This document shows, in pieces, positions 28,381-39,771 of a stretch of 64,000 bases of DNA. The notes under the pieces were generated by a model that was not told where the DNA came from, ran no database searches, and worked only from the letters and a program-made list of their open reading frames with translations. The stretch covers positions 1 to 64,000 of the forward strand of contig JAJJPM010000181.1 of NCBI GenBank assembly GCA_032907525.1, in the 5' to 3' direction. A program made the position numbers and the translations under genes. Position 1 is the stretch's first letter; the number at the start of each line of letters is the position of its first letter. This stretch comes from JAHJQQ01 sp032907525 (lineage in GTDB: Bacteria; Pseudomonadota; Gammaproteobacteria; Thiohalobacterales; Thiohalobacteraceae).

Positions 28381-28839
28381 TCAGTGGTGCTTGCAGATGG
28401 CCTTCATGGTCATGACGGCATCGTCGTAGGACAGTTCCGGCGCTCCCAGGCCGCGCACGCCGCGTTCCGCGCAGGCGATCACGTCATCGAGCGACAGCAT
28501 TCCCTGGATCTCCCCATCGCCGTTCACCACGGCCAGCCGCCGCACCCGGTCACGCTGCATGATGTTCAAGGCGGCCAGAATGTCGTCGTCCGTCGAACAG
28601 CGGGATACCGGGCGACCGGTCAGGAAATCTTCCGCGTTCAGTTCCCATAACGCCTTGTGGCGCGCCGCGGCGGCGATGGCGATGTCGCGATCCGTGATCA
28701 TGCCGATGGGCTGTCCGAGTTCATTGGTGACCGGAATCGATCCGCAGTCATTGTCCATCATCAGCAATGCCACGGCTTCGAGGTTGTCCTGGGGCCCGCA
28801 GCAGCTGACGGCCTTGGTCATAACGTCGCGTACGTTCAT
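28381..28839 (-). CDS. CBS-pair domain protein
   Basis: 152-residue stand-alone protein with two CBS motifs. The first (about 1-60) is MNVRDVMTKAVSCCGPQDNL through MITDRDIAIAAAA; the second (about 75-130) is VSRCSTDDDILAALNIMQRDRVRRLAVVN through MLSLDDVIACAE. CBS pairs bind adenine nucleotides and sense energy or redox state. The ATG at 28839 is preferred because the upstream frame reads as non-coding. No partner enzyme is apparent, and its place between clpA and infA seems incidental. Confidence 0.85.
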   Translation of the reverse strand: MNVRDVMTKAVSCCGPQDNLEAVALLMMDNDCGSIPVTNELGQPIGMITDRDIAIAAAARHKALWELNAEDFLTGRPVSRCSTDDDILAALNIMQRDRVRRLAVVNGDGEIQGMLSLDDVIACAERGVRGLGAPELSYDDAVMTMKAICKHH

Positions 28840-29082
28840 GGGAGGTGCTCCGTGCAACTGGGCGGAGGTGAGACGTGTATCGCTCAGATCCGCGGGGACG
28901 GAACGACGTGCCGCCGGCCGCGGCGGACAAAGGCTGAATGTCGGCCGGACCCGCACTGTCGCATTCAGCCTAAACCATAGGCCGGAGCGGATACTTGTCA
29001 AGCGTGACGGGGTTGCGGGCGAAAGCGATGGCCGGCTCGCTCGTATCGGCGCGCCAGTCGTGGGAAAGTCGGCGGGAGCGCC

Positions 29083-29301
29083 TCAACGGGCCCGGTAGGT
29101 GATGCGGCCCTTGGTGAGATCGTAGGGCGTCAGTTCGACGGTGACTTTGTCGCCGGTCAGGATGCGGATGTAATGCTTGCGCATCTTGCCGGAGATGTGC
29201 GCGGTCACGACGTGGCCGTTCTCCAGTTCGACGCGGAACATGGTGTTGGGCAGCGTCTCGATGACCTTGCCCTGCATTTCGATATGATCTTCCTTCGCCA
29301 T
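29083..29301 (-). CDS. infA: Translation initiation factor IF-1
   Basis: 72-residue S1-domain protein binding the A site of the 30S subunit. The sequence MAKEDHIEMQGKVIETLPNT, then FRVELENGHVVTAHISGKMRK and ILTGDKVTVELTPYDLTKGRI is colinear with E. coli IF-1. Its own near-consensus promoter lies 34 bases upstream. The bpt-aat genes on the same strand upstream are the conserved gammaproteobacterial neighbours. Confidence 0.98.
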   Translation of the reverse strand: MAKEDHIEMQGKVIETLPNTMFRVELENGHVVTAHISGKMRKHYIRILTGDKVTVELTPYDLTKGRITYRAR

Positions 29302-29334
29302 GTAAAACCTGATTGTGGGTGAATGAATCGGGGC

Positions 29335-29363
29335 ATTATAAAGAAAAGCGCGCGAATCCGGAA
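29335..29363 (-). promoter_or_regulatory. Predicted sigma-70 promoter of infA
   Basis: Minus-strand TTCCGG (29358-29363), a 17-base spacer and a perfect TATAAT (29335-29340), placing the transcript start close to the infA ribosome site. Confidence 0.6.
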
Positions 29364-29410
29364 CGACTGAGGGTGCTTTAGTTGGCGTCGCGCCATCCGG
29401 GCGTCGTCGT

Positions 29411-30115
29411 TCAGGTCAGCGCCTCCCAGTTTTCGCCCCGATAGGCCTGCAGCGGCCGGAAGCGGCCCTTGTAGGCCATCTTCCGCGATTCGGCGATCCA
29501 GTAGCCGAGGTAGAGGTAGGGCAGCCCGAGGGATCGGGCCGTCTCGATCTGCTGCAGGATGGCGAAGCTGCCCAGGCCGCGCTCGGCCAGCGCCGGATCG
29601 TAGAAGGTGTATACGGCCGACAGCCCGTCTTCCAGCCGGTCGGTGACCGCCACCGCCACGAGGTGTCCGCCCAGGCGCATTTCCAGAAACCAGGTGTCGC
29701 TCCAGCCGCCCAGCAGGAACTGGCGGAAATTGGCGGGCGTGGCCTCGTCCATGCCCCCACGCGGATGGCGTGCGGAGAGATAATCCTGATACAGGGCGAA
29801 ATATTCCTCACTGTAGCGGGCCCTGACGATGTCCGTCTCGACATCGGCATTGCGTCGCCGGCAACGACGGTCGCGGCGATGCGGGCGGAAATCCATCACC
29901 GGGATCCGGACCGGGACGCAGGCCGCGCAGTCCGCGCAGGCGGGGCGGTATACGTGGCTGCCGCTACGGCGGAATCCGAGACGGGCCAGCTGGCTGTACA
30001 GGGCATTGGTCATGATGCCCGGCTCGGCGAACAGGCTTACCGACTCCCGCTCCGGCAGGTAGGAGCAGGACTGCGGTGGCGTCGTGAAGAACTGGAGTAG
30101 TCGCGGGGAATTCAT
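29411..30115 (-). CDS. bpt: Aspartate/glutamate leucyltransferase (Bpt/ATE family)
   Basis: Transfers Leu from Leu-tRNA to proteins with N-terminal Asp or Glu, making them ClpS/ClpAP substrates. 234 residues. The N-terminal ATE domain has RPACADCAACVPVRIPV with the conserved Cys cluster. The C-terminal domain contains YTFYDPALAERGLGSFAILQQIE and LPYLYLGYWI, diagnostic of the family. It lies 28 bases downstream of aat. The protein was formerly annotated as arginyl-tRNA-protein transferase; in gammaproteobacteria the Bpt (leucyl) specificity is expected. Confidence 0.93.
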   Translation of the reverse strand: MNSPRLLQFFTTPPQSCSYLPERESVSLFAEPGIMTNALYSQLARLGFRRSGSHVYRPACADCAACVPVRIPVMDFRPHRRDRRCRRRNADVETDIVRARYSEEYFALYQDYLSARHPRGGMDEATPANFRQFLLGGWSDTWFLEMRLGGHLVAVAVTDRLEDGLSAVYTFYDPALAERGLGSFAILQQIETARSLGLPYLYLGYWIAESRKMAYKGRFRPLQAYRGENWEALT

Positions 30116-30143
30116 GACGCTGTGTCAGTCGAATGAGTACACT

Positions 30144-30899
30144 CTAGCCTAGTCCGCCCCCGCGCCCGCCGCCACGGAGCCGATCCGCCAGATCGGGATC
30201 CAGGACCCAGCGGCCGTCGTGACCGGCCGCGTCGGCGAGCCGGTCGAGCCGGGCGTTGAATGCCGCCCGCGGAATCAGCGTGGCGCCCAGACTGGCGAGG
30301 TGGCCGGTGTATACCTGACAGTCGATCAGTTCGTAGCCCCAGCGCTCCAGCTGCCCGACGAGATGCACGAAAGCGACCTTGGAGGCATCGCTGATGCGCG
30401 TGAACATGGATTCCCCGAAAAACACCCTGCCGAGCGCGACGCCGTAGAGACCGCCGACCAGCCGGTCCTGCTGCCAGACCTCGACAGAATGGGCGTGTCC
30501 CAAGGCGTGCAGACGGGCATAGGCCGCGGCGATATCGCGGGTGATCCAGGTTCCCTGGCCGTCGGCGCGCGGGGCCGCGCAGGCGGCGACGACCGCTTCG
30601 AAATCCGTGTCCAGCGTGATGCGGAAGGCGCCCCGGCGCAGCGTCTTGCGGAGGCTGCGCGAGATCCTGAGATCGGCAGGAAACAATACCAGCCGGGGAT
30701 CGGGCGACCACCAGAGGATGGGTTGGCCGGCGTTGTACCAGGGAAAGATGCCCTGCCGGTAGGCGCGCAGCAGACGCTGCGGCGACAGATCGCCGCCGAC
30801 GGCCAGCAGGCCGTTGGGTTCCCGCAGCGCCAGTTCGACCGGTGGAAAGGGGGCGTCCGGCGGCCGGGCGTCGAGCCAGAATGGCGCCAATCCGTTCAT
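30144..30899 (-). CDS. aat: Leucyl/phenylalanyl-tRNA-protein transferase
   Basis: Adds Leu or Phe to proteins with N-terminal Lys or Arg, the other primary N-degron route. 251 residues. YRQGIFPWYNAGQPILWWSPDPR (read as two adjoining segments) is the classical family motif. The downstream segments SVEVWQQDRLVGGLYGVALG, FFGESMFTRISDASK and LIDCQVYTGHLASLGA also fit. Its ATG overlaps the stop of the upstream GNAT gene by four bases, so the two are co-translated. Confidence 0.96.
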   Translation of the reverse strand: MNGLAPFWLDARPPDAPFPPVELALREPNGLLAVGGDLSPQRLLRAYRQGIFPWYNAGQPILWWSPDPRLVLFPADLRISRSLRKTLRRGAFRITLDTDFEAVVAACAAPRADGQGTWITRDIAAAYARLHALGHAHSVEVWQQDRLVGGLYGVALGRVFFGESMFTRISDASKVAFVHLVGQLERWGYELIDCQVYTGHLASLGATLIPRAAFNARLDRLADAAGHDGRWVLDPDLADRLRGGGRGGGLG

Positions 30900-32059
30900 G
30901 GACGCTCCCCAGGTCGTCCGCCAGGGGCATCGGCCCTGTAGGGCACGTGTTCGCGCAGTTCGTCGATGTAGTCACACATCGCCCGGTCCTCGCGCTGCAG
31001 GAAGTCGGCGATGGCGGTGCGGAAGCGGTCGTCCGCGATCCAGTGCGCCGACCATGTCGATACCGGCACGAACCCGCGGCTGATCTTGTGCTCGCCCTGG
31101 GCGCCGGGTTCGAACAGCGTCAGCCCGTGCCGGATGCAGTAGTCGATGCCCTGATAGTAGCAGGCCTCGAAATGCAGACTGTGATACTCGGCGGTGCAGC
31201 CCCAATGGCGGCCGTACAGGGCGTGACGGCCGCGCAGGTTGATGGCGCAGGCCACCGGCCGGTCACCGGCATAGGCGACCACCAGCACGACCCGGTAGCC
31301 CATGGTCCGGCCGATCTCACGGAAGAAATCCAGGCTCAGGGTGGCGATACCCGACTTCCGGTCGAAGGTCGAGGCGTAGAAGGCATGGACCGTGTGCCAC
31401 AGCGTATCGTCGGCCTCGTCGCCGTGCACGATGCGCAGTTCGATGCCGGCCTCGGCGACGCGCCGGCGTTCGCGCCGGAGCTTCTTGCGTTTCTCCGCCG
31501 TGAAGCCGTCGAGGAAGTCGTCGAAGTCGCGGTAGCCGGGATTATGCCAATGGAACTGCACGCCGCGGCGCAGCAGGAAGCCGCGCGCCCGCAGGCGCTC
31601 GGTGTCGGCGGCGTCGGTGAACAGCCAGTGCAGCGAGGAGAGCCCGAGCTCGCGGCACAGTTCCACGGCCGCGCCCGTGAGCAGGTCGGTGGCACGCCCG
31701 GCATCCACGGACGGATCGAGCAGCAGCCGCGGACCGGTCGCGGGGGTGTAGGGGATGGCGACCACCGCCTTGGGGTAGTAGCGCAGACCGGCGCGCCGGT
31801 AGGCGTCGGCCCAGGCGAAGTCGAATACCAGCTCGCCGTAGGAATTGTCCTTGAGGTACAGCGGCACCGCGCCGATCAGGCGTCCGCCGTCGTAGAGCGC
31901 GAGGTGCCGCGGGTGCCAGCCGAAATGCTCGCCGACACAGTCATGGCGCTCCAGGGCGGCGAGGAAGGCATGCGACAGGAACGGATTCGCATCGCCCGCC
32001 AGGCGGTCCCAGTCCGCCGCCGGGATGTCATCGAGGACATCGACGATGCGCAGTTCCAT
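30896..32059 (-). CDS. GNAT-like protein of the DUF482/peptidogalycan type
   Basis: 387-residue protein of the FemAB-like double-GNAT family once called Peptidogalycan_bios. Characteristic segments are AVPLYLKDNSYGELVFDFAWADAYRR (in parts), YPKAVVAIPYTPATGPRLL, GVQFHWHNPGYRDFDDFL and HFEACYYQGIDYCIRHGLTLFEPGAQGEHK. Function is not established; an amino-acyl or peptidyl transferase is possible by fold. It is coupled to aat by a four-base overlap, a linkage seen in many gammaproteobacteria and possibly relevant to tRNA-dependent transfer. Confidence 0.85.
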   Translation of the reverse strand: MELRIVDVLDDIPAADWDRLAGDANPFLSHAFLAALERHDCVGEHFGWHPRHLALYDGGRLIGAVPLYLKDNSYGELVFDFAWADAYRRAGLRYYPKAVVAIPYTPATGPRLLLDPSVDAGRATDLLTGAAVELCRELGLSSLHWLFTDAADTERLRARGFLLRRGVQFHWHNPGYRDFDDFLDGFTAEKRKKLRRERRRVAEAGIELRIVHGDEADDTLWHTVHAFYASTFDRKSGIATLSLDFFREIGRTMGYRVVLVVAYAGDRPVACAINLRGRHALYGRHWGCTAEYHSLHFEACYYQGIDYCIRHGLTLFEPGAQGEHKISRGFVPVSTWSAHWIADDRFRTAIADFLQREDRAMCDYIDELREHVPYRADAPGGRPGERP

Positions 32060-32092
32060 GGCCCTACGGCACGCCCGCTGGCGTGCCCGGCG

Positions 32093-33055
32093 TCACTTCT
32101 TTTCCGCCAGGGCGTCGAGGTAGCGCTCGGCGTCCAGCGCCGCCATGCAGCCGGAGCCGGCCGAGGTCACCGCCTGGCGGTAGACGTGATCGGCGACGTC
32201 GCCGGCCGCGAACACGCCCGGCACGCTGGTCGCGGTGGCATCGCCGTCCAGACCGCTCTTGACGCGGATATAGCCGTGCTGCATCTCGAGCTGCCCCTCG
32301 AAGATCTGGGTGTTCGGCCGGTGGCCGATGGCGATGAACACGCCCATCAGCGCGATGTCCTTGGTGGCGCCGGTCTTGACGTTCTTGATGCGCATGCCGG
32401 TGACGCCGGACTGGTCGCCCAGCACCTCGTCGAGCACGGAGTCCCACTCGATGCTGATCACGCCTTCCTCGACCTTCTTGAACAGCCGGTCCTGCAGGAT
32501 CTTCTCCGAGCGCAGCTGATCGCGGCGGTGCACCAGCGTGACGTGCGAGGCGATGTTGGCCAGGTAGAGCGCCTCCTCAACGGCGGTGTTGCCGCCGCCG
32601 ATCACCGCGACCTTCTGGCCGCGGTAGAAGAAGCCGTCGCAGGTGGCGCAGGCCGACACGCCCTTGCCCTTGAACGCCTCTTCGGACGGCAGGCCCAGGT
32701 ACATGGCCGAGGCGCCGGTGGCGATGATCAGCGCGTCGCAGGTATAGACGCCGGAATCGCCGGTGAGCGTGAAGGGGCGGTTCCCGAGATCCACCTTGTT
32801 GATGTGGTCGAAGACGATCTCGCAGTCGAAGCGCGCCGTATGCTCACGCATCGCCTCCATGAGCTGCGGCCCCTGCAGGTCGTGGGCGCCGCCCGGCCAG
32901 TTCTCCACCTCGGTGGTGGTCATGAGCTGGCCGCCCTGTTCCAGGCCGGTGATCAGCACCGGCTTGAGATTGGCGCGCGCCGCATAGATGGCGGCGGTAT
33001 AGCCGGCGGGGCCGGAACCCAGGATCAGGAGACGGCAGTGCTTGGTTTCGCTCAT
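32093..33055 (-). CDS. trxB: Thioredoxin-disulfide reductase
   Basis: NADPH-dependent flavoenzyme reducing thioredoxin; 320 residues. The FAD motif GSGPAGYTAAIYAARA is at 13-28. The redox-active CATCDG lies in the NADPH domain at about 136-141. The NADPH motif is VIGGGNTAVEEALYLA, and the second FAD segment is VFAAGDVADHVYRQAVTSAGSG. It is upstream of the DUF482-aat-bpt group with a 33-base gap to the DUF482 gene, so read-through is possible. Divergent from ald. Confidence 0.96.
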   Translation of the reverse strand: MSETKHCRLLILGSGPAGYTAAIYAARANLKPVLITGLEQGGQLMTTTEVENWPGGAHDLQGPQLMEAMREHTARFDCEIVFDHINKVDLGNRPFTLTGDSGVYTCDALIIATGASAMYLGLPSEEAFKGKGVSACATCDGFFYRGQKVAVIGGGNTAVEEALYLANIASHVTLVHRRDQLRSEKILQDRLFKKVEEGVISIEWDSVLDEVLGDQSGVTGMRIKNVKTGATKDIALMGVFIAIGHRPNTQIFEGQLEMQHGYIRVKSGLDGDATATSVPGVFAAGDVADHVYRQAVTSAGSGCMAALDAERYLDALAEKK

Positions 33056-33228
33056 GTATAATGGCTCCGGCCTGCGCTCGGGCAGGGTTTCCAGATAATT
33101 TTCAACGGTGACAGGCGATTGGGTGCGCCAGGTGCTTGCCCTCGGGTGGTTCGGCCGAGGACAGCGCTCGGGTATCCTGCGGTCGCGGGTATCCTAAGGG
33201 CTTTGGTTGCGAGGGTAAAGGAGAAGGC

Positions 33229-34299
33229 ATGCGTATCGGAGTACCGAAGGAGATCAAGCCGCTCGAAGGGCGCGTCGGGCTGGTGCCCGCGGCCTGCGCG
33301 GATCTCGTCCAGGCCGGGCACGAGGTGTTCGTCGAGACGGGCGCCGGCCTGAAATCGGGCTACCCGGATGCGGCCTATGCCGGTCTGGGCATCCGGATCG
33401 TACCGACCGCGGAGCGGGTCTATGCCGAGGCCGAACTGATCGTGAAGGTCAAGGAACCCGTCGAGGGCGACCTGCGCTGGCTGCGCCGCGACCATATCCT
33501 GTTCTGCTATCTGCATCTTGCGGCGAACCGTGAATTGTCCGACCGGCTGCGGGCGATCGGTCTGACCGCCGTGGCCTTCGAGACCGTCGAAACGCCCGAC
33601 GGGCTGCTGCCGTTGCTGGCGCCCATGAGCGATATCGCCGGGCGGTTGTCGGTGCAGATCGACACTCATCTGCTGATGCAGCCGCAGGGCGGTAAGGGCC
33701 TGTTGCTCGGTGGCCTGCCGGCCGCCGAGCGCGGCCGGGTGACCGTGATCGGCGCGGGGCAGGCGGGCGGCAGCGCCGCGGCCATGGCCGCGGCCATCGG
33801 CGCCGAGGTCACCGTCTTCGACCGCAAGCACGACCGCCTGCAGGCCATGCGCGCGCTGGGTCCCAACGTGACGGCGCTGTACCCCTACGCCGAGGCCGTC
33901 GACCGCGCGGTGCGCGATGCGGATCTGCTGATCGGCGCGGTACTGATCCCCGGCGCCCGGGCGACGCATGTGGTCAGCCGCGCCCAGGTGCTCGCCATGG
34001 CGCCGGGCAGCGTGGTCGTGGACATCTCGGTGGATCAGGGCGGCTGCGTCGAGACTACGCGCCCCACCACCTATGCGGATCCGACCTACAGCGTCGGGGA
34101 CATCGTCCATTTCTGCGTCACCAACATGCCCGGGGCGGTGCCGCGCAGCGCCTCGCAGGCCCTGTCGGCGGTGATCCTGCCCTATGCCCTGAAGCTGGCC
34201 GGCGACGCCGACTGGCGCAAGGACTCGGCGCTGGCGCGGGGCGTGAACATCGAAGGCGGCGAACTGGCCCACCCGGCGGTGCGGGCGGCGGTGGGATAG
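33229..34299 (+). CDS. ald: Alanine dehydrogenase
   Basis: NAD-dependent interconversion of alanine and pyruvate plus ammonia. 356 residues, slightly short for the family (about 370). The ATG at 33229 follows AAAGGAGA. MRIGVPKEIKPLEGRVGLVP is the family opening. The pyruvate site is in FCYLHLAANRELSDRL, and the nucleotide-binding segment is VIGAGQAGGSAAAMAAAIGAEVTVFD. The usual Gly-x-Gly-x2-Gly is kept, with Gln-Ala-Gly-Gly where Val-Val-Gly-Thr is common. Asp in VVDISVDQGGC is the catalytic-site loop. Stands alone between trxB and ftsK. Confidence 0.93.
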   Translation: MRIGVPKEIKPLEGRVGLVPAACADLVQAGHEVFVETGAGLKSGYPDAAYAGLGIRIVPTAERVYAEAELIVKVKEPVEGDLRWLRRDHILFCYLHLAANRELSDRLRAIGLTAVAFETVETPDGLLPLLAPMSDIAGRLSVQIDTHLLMQPQGGKGLLLGGLPAAERGRVTVIGAGQAGGSAAAMAAAIGAEVTVFDRKHDRLQAMRALGPNVTALYPYAEAVDRAVRDADLLIGAVLIPGARATHVVSRAQVLAMAPGSVVVDISVDQGGCVETTRPTTYADPTYSVGDIVHFCVTNMPGAVPRSASQALSAVILPYALKLAGDADWRKDSALARGVNIEGGELAHPAVRAAVG

Positions 34300-34393
34300 G
34301 GACGCATCTCCGGCGGATCGTGCGGAAGCGGTGGTCAGCGGCTCCGATCGAACATACAATCTCCCAATTATTCCGACGAGTTAGAGACGGGTT

Positions 34394-36709
<2,316 letters not shown>

Positions 36710-36845
36710 GTTCCTTCGGAACCGCCGGGCGCCGGACCTGTCGAACCGTCACGACGCCAGGCATGCCGCGCGGCATCGACGATGAAGAGCGCGGCGGGTC
36801 CGGTGGTCATTATCCCAGGCGATTCCATCACGAGGTACCGAAGCA

Positions 36846-37490
36846 ATGTCGAATGTCGCGTGCAGCATCCGCAGGTGGATCGCCGTCATGCTGGTGTGGA
36901 CCCTGTCGGCGGCGGCGTCCGCCGCCGACCCCGCAGCCACCTCGATGGATCGTTTCTTCGACGGTCTGCAGACGCTGTCGGCGGATTTCGAGCAGACGCT
37001 CTACGATGCCAAGGGCAGCCTCACGCAGACGGCGCAGGGACGGCTGTCCATCCAGCGCCCCGGACGTTTCCGCTGGGATTATTCGAGCCCCTACCGGCAG
37101 CTGGTGCTCGGCGACGGCCAGCGCCTGTGGACCTACGACGCCGATCTGGAACAGGCGACCGTCAAGCCGCAGGAGGATGCGCTCGCCGGTACGCCCGCGC
37201 TGCTGCTCAGTGCCGACCAGCAGCCGCGCGAGCTGTTCGGCGTGACGCCCATGGCGCCGCGCGACGATGGGCAATGGTACGAGCTGAGGCCGCTCGCGCA
37301 GGACACGCAGTTCAACCGCCTGCGGCTGGGCTTCCGGGACGGCGTGTTGACGGCGATGGAACTGGTGGACGGCTTCGATCAGCTGACCGTGTTCCGCTTC
37401 AGCAATGTCGTCCGCAACGGCCCGCTCGCGGTGGGCCTGTTCCGCTTCGTGCCGCCGGCCGGCGTGGACATCATCGGCGATGCCGAATGA
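36846..37490 (+). CDS. lolA: Outer-membrane lipoprotein carrier protein LolA
   Basis: Periplasmic chaperone carrying lipoproteins from LolCDE to LolB. 214 residues with a signal peptide (1-27, ASA-AD). The mature protein follows the family: MDRFFDGLQTLSADFEQTL, GRLSIQRPGRFRWDYSSPYRQL (containing the Arg-Phe-Arg-Trp motif), LWTYDADLEQATV and a C-terminal NGPLAVGLFRFVPPAGVDII. The ftsK-lolA-rarA-serS order is the usual gammaproteobacterial cluster. Confidence 0.95.
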   Translation: MSNVACSIRRWIAVMLVWTLSAAASAADPAATSMDRFFDGLQTLSADFEQTLYDAKGSLTQTAQGRLSIQRPGRFRWDYSSPYRQLVLGDGQRLWTYDADLEQATVKPQEDALAGTPALLLSADQQPRELFGVTPMAPRDDGQWYELRPLAQDTQFNRLRLGFRDGVLTAMELVDGFDQLTVFRFSNVVRNGPLAVGLFRFVPPAGVDIIGDAE

Positions 37491-37536
37491 ACCGTCGCCC
37501 TCGGTCGCGGAGTGAGCTTCTGGCACATCCCCTCCC

Positions 37537-38856
37537 ATGGTGAACCCGGACCCCTACCGTCCCCTCGCCGACCGGCTGCGGCCGCAGAACCTCGACGAGT
37601 TCGTCGGCCAGCAGCACCTGCTCGGCGCCGGCAAGCCGCTGCGGCTGGCCATCGAGCACGGCCGGCTGCATTCCATGGTGCTGTGGGGTCCGCCGGGCAC
37701 CGGCAAGACGACGCTGGCGCGGCTGCTGGCGCACACCGCCGGTGCGGAATTCGTCACCCTGTCGGCGGTGCTCGCCGGCGTGAAGGACATCCGCGCGGCC
37801 GTCGATCAGGCGCGTACCCTGCGCGAGGCCTATGGGCGGCAGACGATCCTGTTCGTCGACGAGGTGCACCGCTTCAACAAGGCGCAGCAGGACGCCTTCC
37901 TGCCGCACATCGAGGACGGCACCATCCTGTTCGTCGGCGCGACCACCGAGAATCCGTCCTTCGAGCTGAACAACGCGCTGCTGTCGCGCGCCCGCACCTA
38001 TGTGCTCAAGCGGCTGGAGGAGGCCGATCTGCTCGGGCTTCTCGAGCGCGCGCTCGGCGATGCGGAGCGGGGGCTGGGGGCGCGCCGCATACGGATCGCC
38101 GAGGAACTGCGCCGGCGGCTGGTGCAGGCCGCCGACGGCGATGCGCGCCGCCTGCTGAATCTCCTGGAGATCGCCGCCGACCTGGCCGAGCCGGACGGCG
38201 AGGGCGCCGAATTCATCCCCGAGACGGTCGTCAACGAGGTCGTCGTCGGCGGGGTGCGGCGTTTCGACAAGGGCGGCGAGGCCTTCTACGACCAGATCTC
38301 GGCGCTGCACAAATCCGTGCGCGGTTCCGATCCCGATGCCGCCCTGTACTGGCTGACCCGCATGCTCGACGGCGGCTGCGATGCCCTGTATCTGGCGCGG
38401 CGCATCGTGCGCATGGCCAGCGAGGACATCGGCAACGCCGATCCGCGCGCGCTGGAACTCACCATGAACGCCTGGGACGCGCAGGAGCGCCTCGGCAGCC
38501 CGGAGGGCGAGCTCGCCCTCGCGCAGGCCGTCGTCTATCTCGCCTGCGCGCCCAAGAGCAACGCCGTCTACGTCGCCTACAACCAGGCGATGCAGGACGC
38601 CAGGGAATTCGGCTCGCTGGACGTGCCGCTGCACCTGCGCAACGCGCCGACCCGGTTGATGAAGGAACTGGGCTATGGCCACCGTTACCGCTATGCCCAT
38701 GACGAGCCGGAGGGTTATGCCGCCGGCGAGCGCTATCTTCCGGAGGAGATGCCCGAGCGCCGCTACTACCAGCCGGTGCCGCGCGGCCTGGAGATCAAGA
38801 TCGCCGAGAAGCTGGCGCATCTGCGGGAACTGGACCGGAAGGCCGGCAAGAAATAG
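37537..38856 (+). CDS. rarA: Replication-associated recombination protein A (MgsA/WRNIP1 family)
   Basis: AAA+ ATPase acting at stalled forks; 439 residues. YRPLADRLRPQNLDEFVGQ is the family opening. Walker A GPPGTGKTT and Walker B ILFVDEVHRFNKAQQDAFLP are clear, and ATTENPSFELNNALLSR carries sensor 1 and the arginine finger. The C-terminal tetramerisation domain contains GSDPDAALYWLTRMLDGGCD. It lies between lolA and crcB as in related genomes. A GC hairpin without T-run follows at about 38862-38880. Confidence 0.95.
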   Translation: MVNPDPYRPLADRLRPQNLDEFVGQQHLLGAGKPLRLAIEHGRLHSMVLWGPPGTGKTTLARLLAHTAGAEFVTLSAVLAGVKDIRAAVDQARTLREAYGRQTILFVDEVHRFNKAQQDAFLPHIEDGTILFVGATTENPSFELNNALLSRARTYVLKRLEEADLLGLLERALGDAERGLGARRIRIAEELRRRLVQAADGDARRLLNLLEIAADLAEPDGEGAEFIPETVVNEVVVGGVRRFDKGGEAFYDQISALHKSVRGSDPDAALYWLTRMLDGGCDALYLARRIVRMASEDIGNADPRALELTMNAWDAQERLGSPEGELALAQAVVYLACAPKSNAVYVAYNQAMQDAREFGSLDVPLHLRNAPTRLMKELGYGHRYRYAHDEPEGYAAGERYLPEEMPERRYYQPVPRGLEIKIAEKLAHLRELDRKAGKK

Positions 38857-38965
38857 CACCCCTCTCCCGCGAGGGGAGGGGGCGAACTGACTGCCGCGGT
38901 ACGCCATCCCGGACGTCTCTGTTGTACCATTGCGCCACAATGCACAAGAATCACCACCGGACCGC

Positions 38966-39340
38966 ATGAATCAGCTCGTCGCCATCGCCGCCGGCGGCGC
39001 CCTCGGGGCGCTGCTGCGCTTCTGGGTCGCCGGCGGCGTCGCCGCCTGGCTGGGGCGGGATTTCCCCTACGGTACGCTGATCATCAACGTCAGCGGCAGC
39101 CTCGCGATGGGTGTGGTGTATGTCCTGCTGCTGGAACGCTTCGATGTCAGCCCGCTGTGGCGGGCATCGCTGATGGTCGGCCTGCTGGGCGCCTTCACGA
39201 CCTTCTCGACGTTCTCCATCGAGACGGTCAACCTGATCGAGGCGGGCGAGGGCATGAAGGCGCTGGCGAATGTCTTGTTCAGCGTGATCCTGTGCGTAGG
39301 CGCGGCGGCCGCCGGACTCGTGATCGGGAGACAGCTATGA
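38966..39340 (+). CDS. crcB: Fluoride channel CrcB/Fluc
   Basis: Dual-topology fluoride exporter, 124 residues with four transmembrane helices. GGALGALLRFWVAGG, FPYGTLIINVSGSLAMG (with the Asn of the ion pathway) and GLLGAFTTFSTFSIET (with the Phe-box and Thr/Ser track) are canonical. The ATG at 38966 was chosen because earlier in-frame codons lack a ribosome site. Coupled by ATGA to a DUF190 gene. I looked for a fluoride riboswitch upstream and saw none. Confidence 0.94.
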   Translation: MNQLVAIAAGGALGALLRFWVAGGVAAWLGRDFPYGTLIINVSGSLAMGVVYVLLLERFDVSPLWRASLMVGLLGAFTTFSTFSIETVNLIEAGEGMKALANVLFSVILCVGAAAAGLVIGRQL

Positions 39341-39639
39341 GCACCATCGACGTGCGCTGCGTGCGCGTGTATCTCACCGAGCAGGACAAGTACCAGCGGC
39401 TGCTGGCGCGGCTGCACGATGTGGAAAAGGTGCGCGGTGTGACGGTGTTCCGCGGGATCAGCGGCTTCGGCCGGGATGGACACATGCATTCCTCCCATCT
39501 CATCGACACGGCCCTGGACCTGCCGATCGTCATCGAATTCTTCGACGTGCCCGAGCGCGTCGAAACGATCGTCGCGCATCTGCGCGAACTGGTGCCGCCG
39601 GGGCACATCGTGAGCTGGGCGGCGCGGTTGGAAGTTTGA
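39337..39639 (+). CDS. DUF190 family PII-like protein
   Basis: 100-residue protein. VYLTEQDKYQRLLARLHDV and GVTVFRGISGFGRDGHMHSS match DUF190, a PII-like ferredoxin-fold family frequently encoded beside crcB. It probably binds a small ligand or nucleotide; no reaction is known. Its start overlaps the crcB stop (ATGA), which suggests it modulates or assists the fluoride channel (inference). Confidence 0.88.
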   Translation: MSTIDVRCVRVYLTEQDKYQRLLARLHDVEKVRGVTVFRGISGFGRDGHMHSSHLIDTALDLPIVIEFFDVPERVETIVAHLRELVPPGHIVSWAARLEV

Positions 39640-39649
39640 TGAGTGACTG

Positions 39650-39771
39650 TTGAACCGCTGAGCGACCGCGAGGCCAGGGAGAATGACGAGAGGCCAAGGA
39701 CAATGAATGGATACCCGCATCGGGTCGCTCAAGAGAAGAATCCTGGCGCCCTTGGCGTCTTGGCGGTTCAA
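39650..39771. repeat. Second copy of the AACCGCCAAGACGCCAAG inverted-repeat family
   Basis: The gap upstream of serS begins with ttgaaccgc (39650-39658) and a degenerate series (gcgaccgcgaggccaggga, gaggccaagga). It ends with ggcgcccttggcgtcttggcggttcaa (about 39745-39771), the reverse complement of the 18-mer found at 16.5 kb plus flanking bases. The left arm is more diverged than at 16.5 kb. Confidence 0.75.

Noticed and set aside
38857..38965. Fluoride riboswitch upstream of crcB
   Set aside because: The gap has a GC-rich hairpin but none of the conserved fluoride-riboswitch core segments.
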